From assembly GCF_010183535.1 (NCBI RefSeq), contig NC_071330.1, forward strand, positions 17,589,717 to 17,653,716: 64,000 nt of DNA, written 5' to 3'. The stretch is from Caenorhabditis remanei. Lineage: Eukaryota > Nematoda > Chromadorea > Rhabditida > Rhabditidae. The position numbers were made by a program, and so were the translations under genes. Below the pieces are notes generated by a model. That model had not been told where the DNA came from. It was given only the letters and a program-made list of their open reading frames with translations, and did not search any database. This document shows, piece by piece, positions 34,498 through 44,155 of the stretch (positions are counted from its first letter, which is position 1; each line of letters opens with the position of its first letter).

Positions 34498-35681
34498 GGA
34501 ACTGAAATTCAAGGACAAAGAGACAACAACAAATCAGTAATAGAAATATCGAAAATATTTGAAATCATATCTCGTTTAAGTTAGCATTTTTTGACTAGTG
34601 GCTCTCTGCACTTTATTTGTTACATTCCCTTTCTCTCCTTCCTCAAAACGATTTCTATTATTGTTGGTGTATTTACTATGTATATACATTGCCCTGATAC
34701 GTGTCCTCCTTAACAACTCGACTCGAATATTTTTTGTTTCAAAACAAAAGAAAGAGATTTTAATAAATGGTGTGTCATTTCGGATTCTCTAGGAACGTCT
34801 CGTATTCACAAAAAGTTGAGAACAGACATAGATCATGTAAGATTGAAATAGGTACTGTATGAAAATTAAAATTGAGTCAGTAACCATGACAGTACAATAA
34901 AGTGTCAGAACGCTAGATCAGCAAAGAAATACAAAGAAGGATCAACTCACGTATGATAATTGCAGCGTATAGATCCTTTCCTTTCTAAATGAATCTGAGG
35001 CGTGGACATTTAGGGATGAAGGTAACAGGGAGATTAATAGAATGGGGGAGAGCAGTACTGGCAATATCTAGACAGGATCATCGAGGAACGAACGAAGAAG
35101 TGACGAAGATTTCCTCGACAGACATCGTGGAAACGGAAGGTAACGTCGATTATCGAAGTGAAATAAAGGAAATCATTGAAAAAAAATTGGTCATACTTAC
35201 TAGGAAAAGTCATGCAGTCAGTTTGGAGTTATAGGATGTGACCTATATCATTGAAAAGCAGAGAAAGTGCTGATTCCAAATATATATTCAGGTTTTATCC
35301 TCCAGTCCTGGTATTCGAGAAAAACGAGGCAGAGGTTCTGAAAATTGACAAATTTGTTACCTTTCTGACACGTGAAACACTTTTTTGCAATTTTCGCGTG
35401 TAATTGTAAAGGTAATAATTTGTAATTTTTCCGATTTTAACCTCATTTTTCTCGAATACCAGGTCTCGAGGGCAAAAACTGAATACATATTTGGAATCAG
35501 CGTTTTCTCAGCTTTCTAATGATACAAGACCTGTCCCATAACTCCAAACTGGCTCCATGACCTTCCCTGGTAAATACGTGTATTATATATATTCTCCACG
35601 TGAAACAAAATTAAGCAACTAAAACACCGAAAACTCCTCATTTCACAATTCTAGAAGGAAACGATTTGATCAAAACGAAAA
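34498..35681. other. Intergenic region, synaptotagmin to phosphatase
   Basis: It holds the synaptotagmin 3' UTR (AATAAA at 34762-34767), a family-A inverted-repeat element (35198-35573) and the short upstream region of the phosphatase gene. I see no gene. Confidence 0.55.
35198..35573. mobile_element. Inverted-repeat element, family A (longest copy)
   Basis: The arms TTACTAGGAAAAGTCATG...TTTGGAGTTATAGG and CCATAACTCCAAACTGG...TGACCTTCCCTGG are reverse complements. Inner blocks GCTGATTCCAAATATATATTCA and TGGTATTCGAGAAAAACGA pair with their complements on the right. No open frame is present. Confidence 0.75.
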
Positions 35682-36979
35682 ATGACTTCGGTTATGGTTA
35701 TTGAGGTGATTCCCCTCCTCCCCCACAAAACGATCTCACTCCTAAATATTTATTTCCCAGAAATCTCCAAAAATCAATCATGACGATGAGGTGTTCGCTC
35801 TACTGTACAAAATACTCTCCTCTAAACTGACACCAACAATCGGTGAGGATCTCGAGAAGATCTATCAACTCAGTGTCGAAATCACTCCATCGGAAATAGC
35901 GAAGCTAACCGAGAAGATGAAGAAATCATTTCTCGAGCAACCATGTCTTCTGGTCATCGGAAATGAGCCGATCACAGTGGTCGCCGATATGCATGGCCAA
36001 TCGATTCATCTTCTTCGGATTCTGATGACATGCGACGTGCCGCCCGCTCAGAAATTCCTATTCTTGGGTGATTACGTGGATCGAGGCACACAAAGTGTCG
36101 CCGTGATTTGTCTGTTGTTCTGTCTGAAGCATCGTTATCCGAACCACGTTTACTTGCTACGTGGCAATCATGAAGATGTGAATACCACGCTGAATTATGG
36201 GTTAGTAAGAGATGTTTCAACTGATTCCTGATTCCTCAGACGATTCAGATTCTACGACGAGTGTCTTGAGCAATGGAAATCCGAGGAAATCGGAGAGATT
36301 GTGTGGAGACAATTCGTAGAAACATTCAATTGTATGCCTCTAGCAGCTGTAATCGGTGGAAAAGTGTTCTGCTCTCATGGCGGTATCTCACCGTCAATGG
36401 AGACCATCGAGGATATAAACTCAGTTAGTTCTGGTTACCTCATAAGCACTCCCAAAAACTTTCAGATTGAACGCCCTAATATTGTGCCTCCGTATGGCTT
36501 GGCTTGTGATCTCCTCTGGTCAGATCCAGCGCAACCGGGAAGAAATGGTTGGGGGCTTAGTCATCGTGGAATCTCCTTCACTTATGGAAAAAGTGTCGTC
36601 GATGAGTTTTGCTACAAGAATGAGATTTCCGTGGTGATCCGAGGACATCAACTGTTCAAGGAGATGTATCCTCAAGGGTGTGTGCTTCGTTTCGGTGGAC
36701 GCCTCATCTCACTGTTCTCCGCATTGAATTACGAGGGACATCGGAATAATAGTTCGGTGCTGAAACTAGAATTTGTTGGGCAGAAAGTGAAGGTGAAGCA
36801 AGTACAATACAGATGTCGGCATTATGTTCAGTTGAAAAATGTGGGTGGTTTAGATAGAGGTCTAACCTAAACAGGACGAATTTCAGCATGAAATCTTGGC
36901 GTGTCAAGACATGAAACAAGCTCAGAAACAATCTAGGAAGAATGCATCGACAATGGGAAGTGTGATGGGAAGAATTTGA
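35682..36979 (+). CDS. PP1-type serine/threonine phosphatase, divergent
   Basis: PPP-family metallophosphatase of about 371 residues. Exons: 35682-35705, 35761-36200, 36240-36423, 36466-36840 and 36887-36979. Metal-binding motifs in order: ADMHGQ (usual GDxHG, with Gly changed to Ala), GDYVDRG, RGNHED, FCSHGGISPS-like SHGGIS, LLWSDP and RGHQ. All metal-ligand Asp, His and Asn positions are present, so activity is likely. The usual SAPNYCG loop reads SALNYEG, which loses the Cys targeted by microcystin in PP1. The intron at 36424-36465 is 42 nt with no in-frame stop, so retention would add 14 residues. If the last intron is not removed, the protein ends at 36870 instead. AATAAA is at 37050. 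It belongs to the nematode-expanded PP1-like group; the substrate is unknown. Confidence 0.87.
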
Positions 36980-37358
36980 GGGAACAACAAATTAAAACCG
37001 TGAATTCATCGACACATTGAGCAGAGTTATTAGACAAAAAAGGCATTAAAATAAAACAGAAACCGATTACTTGGCAAAGAAAACAACGGAGTATTTTTTG
37101 AATGCTTTCGGGGTGGTTTAAAACATATAAAAACAGAACAGGTGGAGAAATGAAATGTGATGATGAGGATCAAATGAAGCGGAAAAAGTAACGGGGATAG
37201 GGAAGGAAGGCATGGAATTGAAACAGCTCGAAAACAATTATATAAAAATGATATATTGAGAATAAACATATATGCTGTCAATTCAAAAGATCGAATTTAG
37301 CGAACGATCATTTGAATTAACAGTAGTATACTCGTAGATAACTATAGGGTCAAGAAAT
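36980..37358. other. Convergent 3' flanks
   Basis: This is the spacer between two convergent phosphatase genes. It contains the AATAAA for the plus-strand gene at 37050-37055. Nothing else is visible. Confidence 0.6.
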
Positions 37359-39020
37359 CTAGTGTTTGAAAATGGTACAGATAACAGTCATATTGTCACA
37401 TCCGGTTCCATCTCCCTCGGTCGAGTCGGCCAAGCAGTGGTCACATAGAGCATCGCAGATCTCGGCACAAGTCTTTCCTTTGGCGATAAGATCACGGACG
37501 AAGTCGACGACTTGTTGAGATTCCATGGAGTTCCAGATTCCATCACAAGCGACGACGAGGAACTCGTCGTCGGCGGTGAGATCTTCGATTTTGATATCTG
37601 GGAAAGCACTGAAAATGATATATTTGAATGGTATATAACAAGTGGCAACATTATGTTACATACGTGATCATTTGATCCTTGAGCTCCATTTTGTGGTTCT
37701 TCTTGTAAGCATGGTCTCCAAGAGCACGCGACAAATTGAGTCCCCCGTTGACACGCCCATCCTCGATAGCTCCTCCAGCGGCGTGGATTCTAGCAGTCTC
37801 AACCTCATCCTCTGGTTTGTGATCAACCGAAAGATCGATCGCCTTTCCAGCACGACAAAGAATCGCGCGAGAATCTCCAGCGTTCGCAACGATAACCTTC
37901 TTGTTTCCAACAAGAACGACGCACGCAGTGGTTCCCGAGTCCTCTCCTGGAACCTCGCCACCTCCTCCAAGCATAAGCGGTCCGATATCACCCTCCTCCA
38001 TGTCCTCATCGGATTCCTCATCTTCCACTTCTTCCTCATCGGCAACGAACTCTTGGTCAGATTCGTCGTCTTCTTCGGTAGCGACATCTGCTGCGGGACC
38101 ACTGAAAGAATTACTTTAGTTTTGTTTGAAATAGTTGGAAGTAAGAAAGTACCTCGACGAAGATGGCGCAGCAGTTTCAGCCGAGGAATCAGCAGCGTCA
38201 TCAGACTTTGACTTCTTAGCTTCGGATTGAATTGGGGACTTGCTGCATCTCTTTTGGACCTTCTTCTTTGGAGTTTCCTTTTTCTCTCCTTCTTTCTGAG
38301 TCTCTTCTGCCTTCTCCTCATCCTTCTGTGATTCTCCAGCTTCCTTGTCTTCCTTCTTCACTTCTCCATCATCTTCTTGCGAATCGTCTGCTTCCTCTTC
38401 TTCTTCATCCTCATCCTCTTGCTCCTCCTCATCTTCGTCTGAATCAGAACCGATTTCAGCATCTCCTTTCGCCAAGAACGCGGAAAGCAGCGATTTTCCC
38501 AATCCAGCACCACCGTATTTTTTAAGCAGCTCAGCAATTGGAATTGAGGCTTCCTCTATAGTATCAATGCGATCGGCTTCGTCCTCGCCATCTTCTCCTG
38601 GCGTTCTCTTCGGTGCTTCTCCATCGCCGGACAACTCTTTCAGCTCTTTCATCGAATCTTCCGCACGAATGAAGTCGTCGAAATCGACGAACGCCGTTTG
38701 AAGACAGCTTCCAATATCGTCCGCCTCCCAGAATTTTCGCTCTTTTAGAAAGTCTGGCAGTTTTGCGGAGGTGAATTTCGAGACTTCGGTTCCACCATGA
38801 CCATCGTAGACAGCGAACATGTGCCAGCCGGTGTGAAGATCGACGACACAGTTGTGGGCGTCCTAAATCATTAATTTAGAGAAAAACTGCTTCGAAAATA
38901 CAAAAATACCTCCTGGTTGGCTCTCCAACCTTGCATTGTCGTGCAGGCATAGCTGAACCCATCACCGGAACCCTCCTCCTTCTCCTTGTCGACAACTGGT
39001 CTATTCAGATAGGCACCCAT
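37359..39020 (-). CDS. ppm-1.G: PP2C phosphatase, PPM1G-like, with acidic insert
   Basis: Mg2+/Mn2+-dependent serine/threonine phosphatase of 502 residues in four exons: 39020-38910, 38862-38153, 38101-37664 and 37608-37359. It starts [13 protein letters not shown] (a possible N-myristoylation glycine), then [21 protein letters not shown] and VYDGHGG, which carry metal-binding Asp and Gly. A long Asp/Glu/Ser-rich acidic insert (about residues 110-330) splits the catalytic domain, as in animal PPM1G, where it helps bind nuclear and histone substrates. The second half has [55 protein letters not shown] and GCDNMTVI, all PP2C motifs. It converges on the PP1-like gene and starts about 600 bp from the divergent lipase gene. 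By recalled synteny it is C. elegans F42G9.1. Confidence 0.93.
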
Positions 39021-39621
39021 TTTGAATAGCCTGGAAAAAAGAGCGTATAGTTGGAATTAGAGTTTAAAAAAGTAAAAAATAACGGCTACTCTACTCAAGA
39101 GCGATACTCACGAAGTTAGAATACTTTATGGGATTGATTTGATAAAAATGCGAGTTATTTGAGTAATTTTGACAATCGTGATTGAGAAAAACAATAAGAA
39201 AAAGCGTCGAAACTTAAAAATTGAAGTTTAGGCCTAATTTCGGCGGAATTATTTATAGAAACAAGGATTTTTCGATAAATATCGATTGAATAGTGACCTC
39301 TGAAAATTCTAGAATTTTTATAAAATGAAAATATCCGGAAAACCAGTTGAAAAATTCGGATAAGCCGGCGAAATCCCGGTTTGAATTTTAAAACGCGCTG
39401 AAAATCTTCTAGGCCACGGCATCGAAAAACTAGTCCCCCAGCCACGATGTGAAAGTGCGCTCTAATGGTAAAGTCAATTATTTTTCCTTTATTTTTTCCT
39501 TATTTTTCGATTAGAAAATTTCGCAATATTTCAATGACTCACCCATTTAATTTACCAATTAATTTGTCAAGGGTGTGTCAAACATTTCAAAAAGTGAATT
39601 ATTTCCTTTTCAGACAATGCC
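39021..39621. promoter_or_regulatory. Divergent promoter region, PPM1G and lipase genes
   Basis: The spacer is AT-rich, with a TTTTCAG acceptor at 39605-39613 just before the lipase ATG that could receive a spliced leader. I see no gene or repeat. Confidence 0.45.
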
Positions 39622-42535
39622 ATGCCCTCGCTAGTCGCATTCAATCGGCAATGGAATATCGGCAGCGACGATTTTGTGTTTCCGGAGATTACGGAAGCGT
39701 TGGTGAGGATATCATGGTAAGTTTTAAGCTTGAAATTAAAGTTTTTATCGTTTTAAAACTTGAAAAGTTGAATTTTTATTAAAAATCACCGTTTTCTTGC
39801 AGGGTCGCCTTCGGAGTGTCCGTCTTTGTCTTCCACTTTCCACTCGCTTGTTCCACTCACAATTTGACTCTTCAATTTCTAGGTCTCCTAGTTATTAATG
39901 TGATAACTATATTTTTAGGTAATTTTGTATTAGAATTGTTTCAAAATAAGAAGAAAATCTGATGAAACTCATTTTTCAGCCATATTAACCGCTGTCATAT
40001 CCGCTAGAGGCACTATAATGGATTCAGAGCCGAGAAGGCTGGTCCCACGGCTTTTGTATATAAGACTACCTATTTTTATCGCCGAAATTGCACTCACTAT
40101 TCTCGCAACGGTACACGCATTCAGTAAGCTGACGATTTCTTTCATTATTATCGTAAAATAATGTGTTAAGGATCCACAAACGGAGGCGAAGGATGTGATT
40201 TTGCGACGATTGCGCGAGTGACGATAGTTTTGGAGTGGTTTCTGATTGTAACAGCTGTCGTTGGTCTTTTCATTGTATTCCATTTGACGGAGAACGATGT
40301 GGAGGACGGAGCGACGATTGCGCAGAGATCTTGGAGTCGGAGAATGAGAATTGTAAGGATTTCAGTAGTTTTTAGGGATGTAATTGATGAAAATTGAATT
40401 TTCAGTTCAAAATTGGTCAAGACACCTCAATGAGAGCTGCGCTCGACGATCTTGCCACCCTGATCTCCTCATTCTTCGTCGATTCTGACCTGGTGCCGAG
40501 TGATGTGGTAGCTGGTTTACTTCTGGCTTATCACTCGCCTAACAACCAATATCCACCGGTCAAAGAGAAAGAAAATTGTATACATTTTTAAATTTTAGTC
40601 TGATATTTTCATCTAAAACTTTGTTTTTGTTTAGCGTCCCGCCCGAAATGGATGAATCTGAAAGACGCTGAGTATTTTCTACACCATGCCTCGTGTGTCT
40701 ACGGTTGGCCAACATATATACTATACAACTGTGGGCTGAAATCGATTTTTCGGCTATTCAGAAAGCTACAATGTTGTGGAAGAATGCGTTGTGCTCAGGT
40801 AATAATAATAATAATTAGTCTGAAAATTGAAGAATTAACTCCGCTAACTCATCGGGGTCTTTTCTATTACATCTCATAGCTTTTCTCTACTACCCCTAAC
40901 TTTTTTCTTTGCGTCGTGTAGAATTCTGAAGACACTATCGATTCCATGACGACGACGCAACGTATCGAACTGAAGGAAGTTGGGAAATTAGTCAAAAAGG
41001 TACAGGATAAAGTGGTTTTGGCAGAAGAATCTAGAGACCTTCCAGACGTAACTCGGCCTTTCAATTAGCTCATATTCTATTAAGTACTTTTCAACACGCT
41101 GATTTGGATTGGATAACATGTTCGAAATCAGTGTGTTGAAAAGTACTTAATAGAACACGAGTCAATTTGAAAGGCCGAGTTACGTCTAGAACATTCCCAA
41201 GTCAGTGAAACTTCTGTCAAAACCCTCCAAACAAAATCGGTGTGACGTTCATTGGTTGGTTTTCAATTAGATCGGTGATGGTTGCACGCTCACTCACTCA
41301 CACTTTTTTAGCACGTTCTCTATTTTCTTTCTGGAAACTCAATTTCTGGAATTGCAGTTCTGAAATTTCAGTTCTCAAATTTCCAGGGTCAATCAATGGT
41401 CGTGGAGGACAATTGCTGCTACTGTAACACTGCGGCAGTGGTTCTTGCCAACGAGGCGCGCAACATCGACCTTCAATTCATGTCTTTCCGAAATCGTCTG
41501 TACGAAGTTCCATTCGCTGTGATTGCTGACCACGACCGGAAATCTATAGTGATTACTATACGAGGGTCTTGCTCGTTGATAGATCTTGTCACTGATCTGA
41601 GTCTAGAAGACGAGTTGATGACAGTGGACGTCGATCAGGATGCCACGTTGAGTCAGGATTCAGAAATCGATAGACGAGGAGAAGTGAGAGTGCACCGAGG
41701 AATGTTAAGAAGTGCTCGTTGTGTATTCGATATATTGAACAAGAACAAGATTCTCAACGACCTTTTCATCAGTAATCCCACCTACCAACTAGTCGTCTGT
41801 GGTCACTCGTTGGGAGCCGGCGTGGGCTCTCTTCTCACAATGCTTCTGAAACAAGAGTACCCATCGGTGAGATGCTACGCGTTCGCACCGCCAGGATGTG
41901 TGATCAGCGAGTTCGGACAAGATGAAATGGAGAAGTATGTGATGAGTGTGGTCAGTGGAGACGATATCGTGTCCCGAATGTCATTCCAGTCGTTGCATCG
42001 ACTTCGAGAGCGAGTTTTCCAGGAGTTGACTGCGTGCCAGCGAGCAAAACACGAGATTCTGATTCGAGGGGTCTATCAGTTGTTTTTCAAGTATCCGTGG
42101 CAAGATGAGCTCTCAGGTAACACATTTCGGCGGCGGCTTCTCCCAATTTTTTATTTTCCAGGTATTCCTCGCCCCTCCTCTGACTCTCCCACTGCTGACT
42201 TGGAATCCGCTCTTCTGACTCGTCGAAATTCGTATGGATCTGCAAACGACGCTGCTGCCAACGATCCTCCACCATCGCGGAATCCAGAACATAACAAGCG
42301 TCTTCAGTTATATGTACCTGGCCGGACGGTCTACTTGTCATCTCAAGACGGTGTCACCAGCGAGACATGGATTGACCCGAAATGCTTGAGTGATGTGAAA
42401 CTATCGGTCTCCGTATTATCCGATCATCTCCCCGCCGCCGTTCAAAAACTGCTCAGTAGTGCTTCCTCGTCGGATTCTGAGATAGAGCCGAATCCAAATA
42501 ATGTAGAAGTTGTAGTGACAAGTCAACCGGTTTAA
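39622..42535 (+). CDS. dagl-2: sn-1-specific diacylglycerol lipase
   Basis: Membrane serine lipase that makes 2-arachidonoylglycerol from diacylglycerol. Exons: 39622-39716, 39803-39918, 39980-40123, 40171-40352, 40406-40577, 40635-40798, 40922-40999, 41387-42116 and 42162-42535, giving 684 residues in frame. The N-terminus MPSLVAFNRQWNIGSDDFVFP and several hydrophobic helices (about 32-70, 100-118, 132-156) match the four-helix DAGL N-domain. SSFFVDSDLVPSDVVAGL, VEDNCC and the lipase box GHSLGAG (Ser about 458) follow. Catalytic Asp is likely in SGDDIV and His in SDHLP. The last intron is 45 nt, in frame and stop-free; retention adds 15 residues. An inverted-repeat element sits in the intron before the lipase core. 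The gene-symbol choice rests on recalled synteny. Confidence 0.9.
41040..41190. mobile_element. Near-perfect palindromic element in the lipase intron
   Basis: AGACGTAACTCGGCCTTTCAA on the left has its exact complement ending on the right. Inside, TTCTATTAAGTACTTTTCAACAC again has an exact complement, leaving a centre of about 30 bases. The transcript would fold into a long hairpin. It lies in the 387-nt intron between exons 7 and 8 of the lipase. Confidence 0.75.
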
Positions 42536-42944
42536 CATATCATGTATTTATTCTTAATTTCAGCTCGGTTCAGTGTCATTCCCCTCCCTTTGATTGTAGT
42601 CACTTCGCATTTCAATTCATAACAAAACTGGTGTTACTAGTCATAATTTCTCTCGGAGACATTTTGAAAGTCTCTTCCCAAAGCATTGGTAAATTTCTAT
42701 TGCATAATCACCCACCCACCGATCAAATCAAATTTGTCCTTGAACGAGGCGCCCCGCCACATCATTGATCACACTTTTCTTCTGTGAGATAAGAATTTTT
42801 GTTTATTTGTATCATTCTCTTTTTCACTTTTTCCTTCCACTGTTATTTTCTCTCCGAAATAAAATAAAATAAAAACAATAAAATTGATGTAATTTCCTTC
42901 CTAACACCCGGTTTCCACTAACCCATTTATATCTTTCAGAATTC
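42536..42944 (+). promoter_or_regulatory. Lipase 3' UTR and possible intercistronic region
   Basis: AATAAA occurs at 42858-42863, followed after about 75 nt by an acceptor (TATATCTTTCAG, ending about 42939) five bases before the next ATG. This is the spacing expected for a downstream operon gene receiving SL2. Confidence 0.45.
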
Positions 42945-43493
42945 ATGCTTTCCCCCGGTGACGTGGTGTTCTATTCACGTGGCACTTCTGAATTTTGTGA
43001 TGCCGTCGAACAAGTCGTCGCGAACAACACATTGTTCCACGTGGCACTGGTTTCAGTGACCGGGACGGTGATAGAAGCCACGACAGATGGCGTCAAAGAG
43101 TCCACTCTTCAAGAGAGTATTCTGGAGAATGAGCCTGGTGTCGTGGAGATTCTGAAGTTAGACGATGAGATTCCGGAGATTGAGATTCTGAAGGCTGCCA
43201 CGTGGTGTCGTTCGAAAATTGGATTGCCTTATAATGACTTGTTCTCTGCGGATTTAATGAATTCTGAGGGAAAGGAGTCGTATTACTGTAGCCAGCTAAT
43301 CACAGAAGCGTTCCGTGGCGTTGAGATGCATTGGCCAAAACATACTCTGAATTTTTTGGATTCTGATGGGAATCCAATTGAATTCTGGACGGAATATTAT
43401 AAAAAGAGAGGGAAGCGTCAAGTGCCACAAGGCGGGGAAGGCTCTCATCCGGCTCAATTGAGAAAGAGTCCAGTGCTAAGGGTTCGTCAATGA
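42945..43493 (+). CDS. Permuted papain-fold (YiiX/NlpC-P60-like) protein
   Basis: A 182-residue, intronless protein. It matches the circularly permuted NlpC/P60 or LRAT-like fold (YaeF/YiiX group): GDVVFYSRGT start, catalytic-type His32 in LFHVALV, Glu44 in VIEATTDGV and Cys115 in YYCSQLI, with the G-LPYND motif before it. Bacterial members are amidases or thioesterases; LRAT-type members move acyl groups. No signal peptide or membrane helix is seen. The C-terminus is a basic tail (KKRGKRQ). It follows the diacylglycerol lipase by about 400 nt with operon-like spacing, so a role in lipid or acyl turnover is a tempting inference, not shown. The start is the first ATG after the acceptor. Confidence 0.82.
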   Translation: MLSPGDVVFYSRGTSEFCDAVEQVVANNTLFHVALVSVTGTVIEATTDGVKESTLQESILENEPGVVEILKLDDEIPEIEILKAATWCRSKIGLPYNDLFSADLMNSEGKESYYCSQLITEAFRGVEMHWPKHTLNFLDSDGNPIEFWTEYYKKRGKRQVPQGGEGSHPAQLRKSPVLRVRQ

Positions 43494-44155
43494 TGTCCTT
43501 CTGCAATTTCTCTGTATCTCTTGATTTCGCACGTTGTTTTTTTTCCAGTTCCGTTAGAGCGCATTTGTAAAACTCGAAAATTCGAAAATTTGTTCCTCGA
43601 AACTACAAATTGAAACTAATCCAATATTATCTAAATCTGAATAGAAGAGTGTCCTGGCCTAGGATATACAATTCGGCCATCGTGATATTCCACGATGACG
43701 TCACCCGACATAGCTGAAACGAGATCTACCGGAACATTTTGGGGGAAAACTCAAATTTTACCGCAATTCTTCGACTTTCAAGTGATTTTTTTCTGGAAAA
43801 TTACTTGAAACTCGGAAAATTCAAAATTTCAGCTGTGTCGAGTGACGTCATTTTTGTGGTGGAATATCACGATGGCCGAATTGACGGATTCTAGGCCAGG
43901 ACACTCTTCTATTCAGATTTTGATAATATATGAAAATGGGGTAAGATCGCTCTGAAAACTGTTGGCACAATGCCAAAAAAGTTGGCTGAGCGCCAAATTC
44001 AAATTTGCTAAGAACTTTTACCGCGACGCGCACGCAACGTGACTCGGAAAAAAGTGTTAATCTGCTGTGACGTCACTAATCCTTTCCCCACGTCTCCTTC
44101 GTTCTTTCCTTATATATGATCTAACCCTTCCCAACTATAAATATTCCAGCTAAAA
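43494..44155. other. Intergenic region with a palindromic element
   Basis: It holds the 3' flank of the YiiX-like gene, the inverted-repeat element at 43624-43929 and the short upstream region of the dehydrogenase, which ends in an AATATTCCAG acceptor at about 44140-44149. No gene is seen. Confidence 0.55.
43624..43929. mobile_element. Palindromic MITE with arms of about 80 bp
   Basis: The left arm ATCTGAATAGAAGAGTGTCC, TGGCCTAG and TTCGGCCATCGTGATATTCCAC is matched by a near-exact complement ending GGACACTCTTCTATTCAGAT. TGACGTCA-type motifs (ATGACGTCACC and GTGACGTCAT) occur in both arms. It lies between the YiiX-like and dehydrogenase genes. It is non-coding. Confidence 0.8.
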
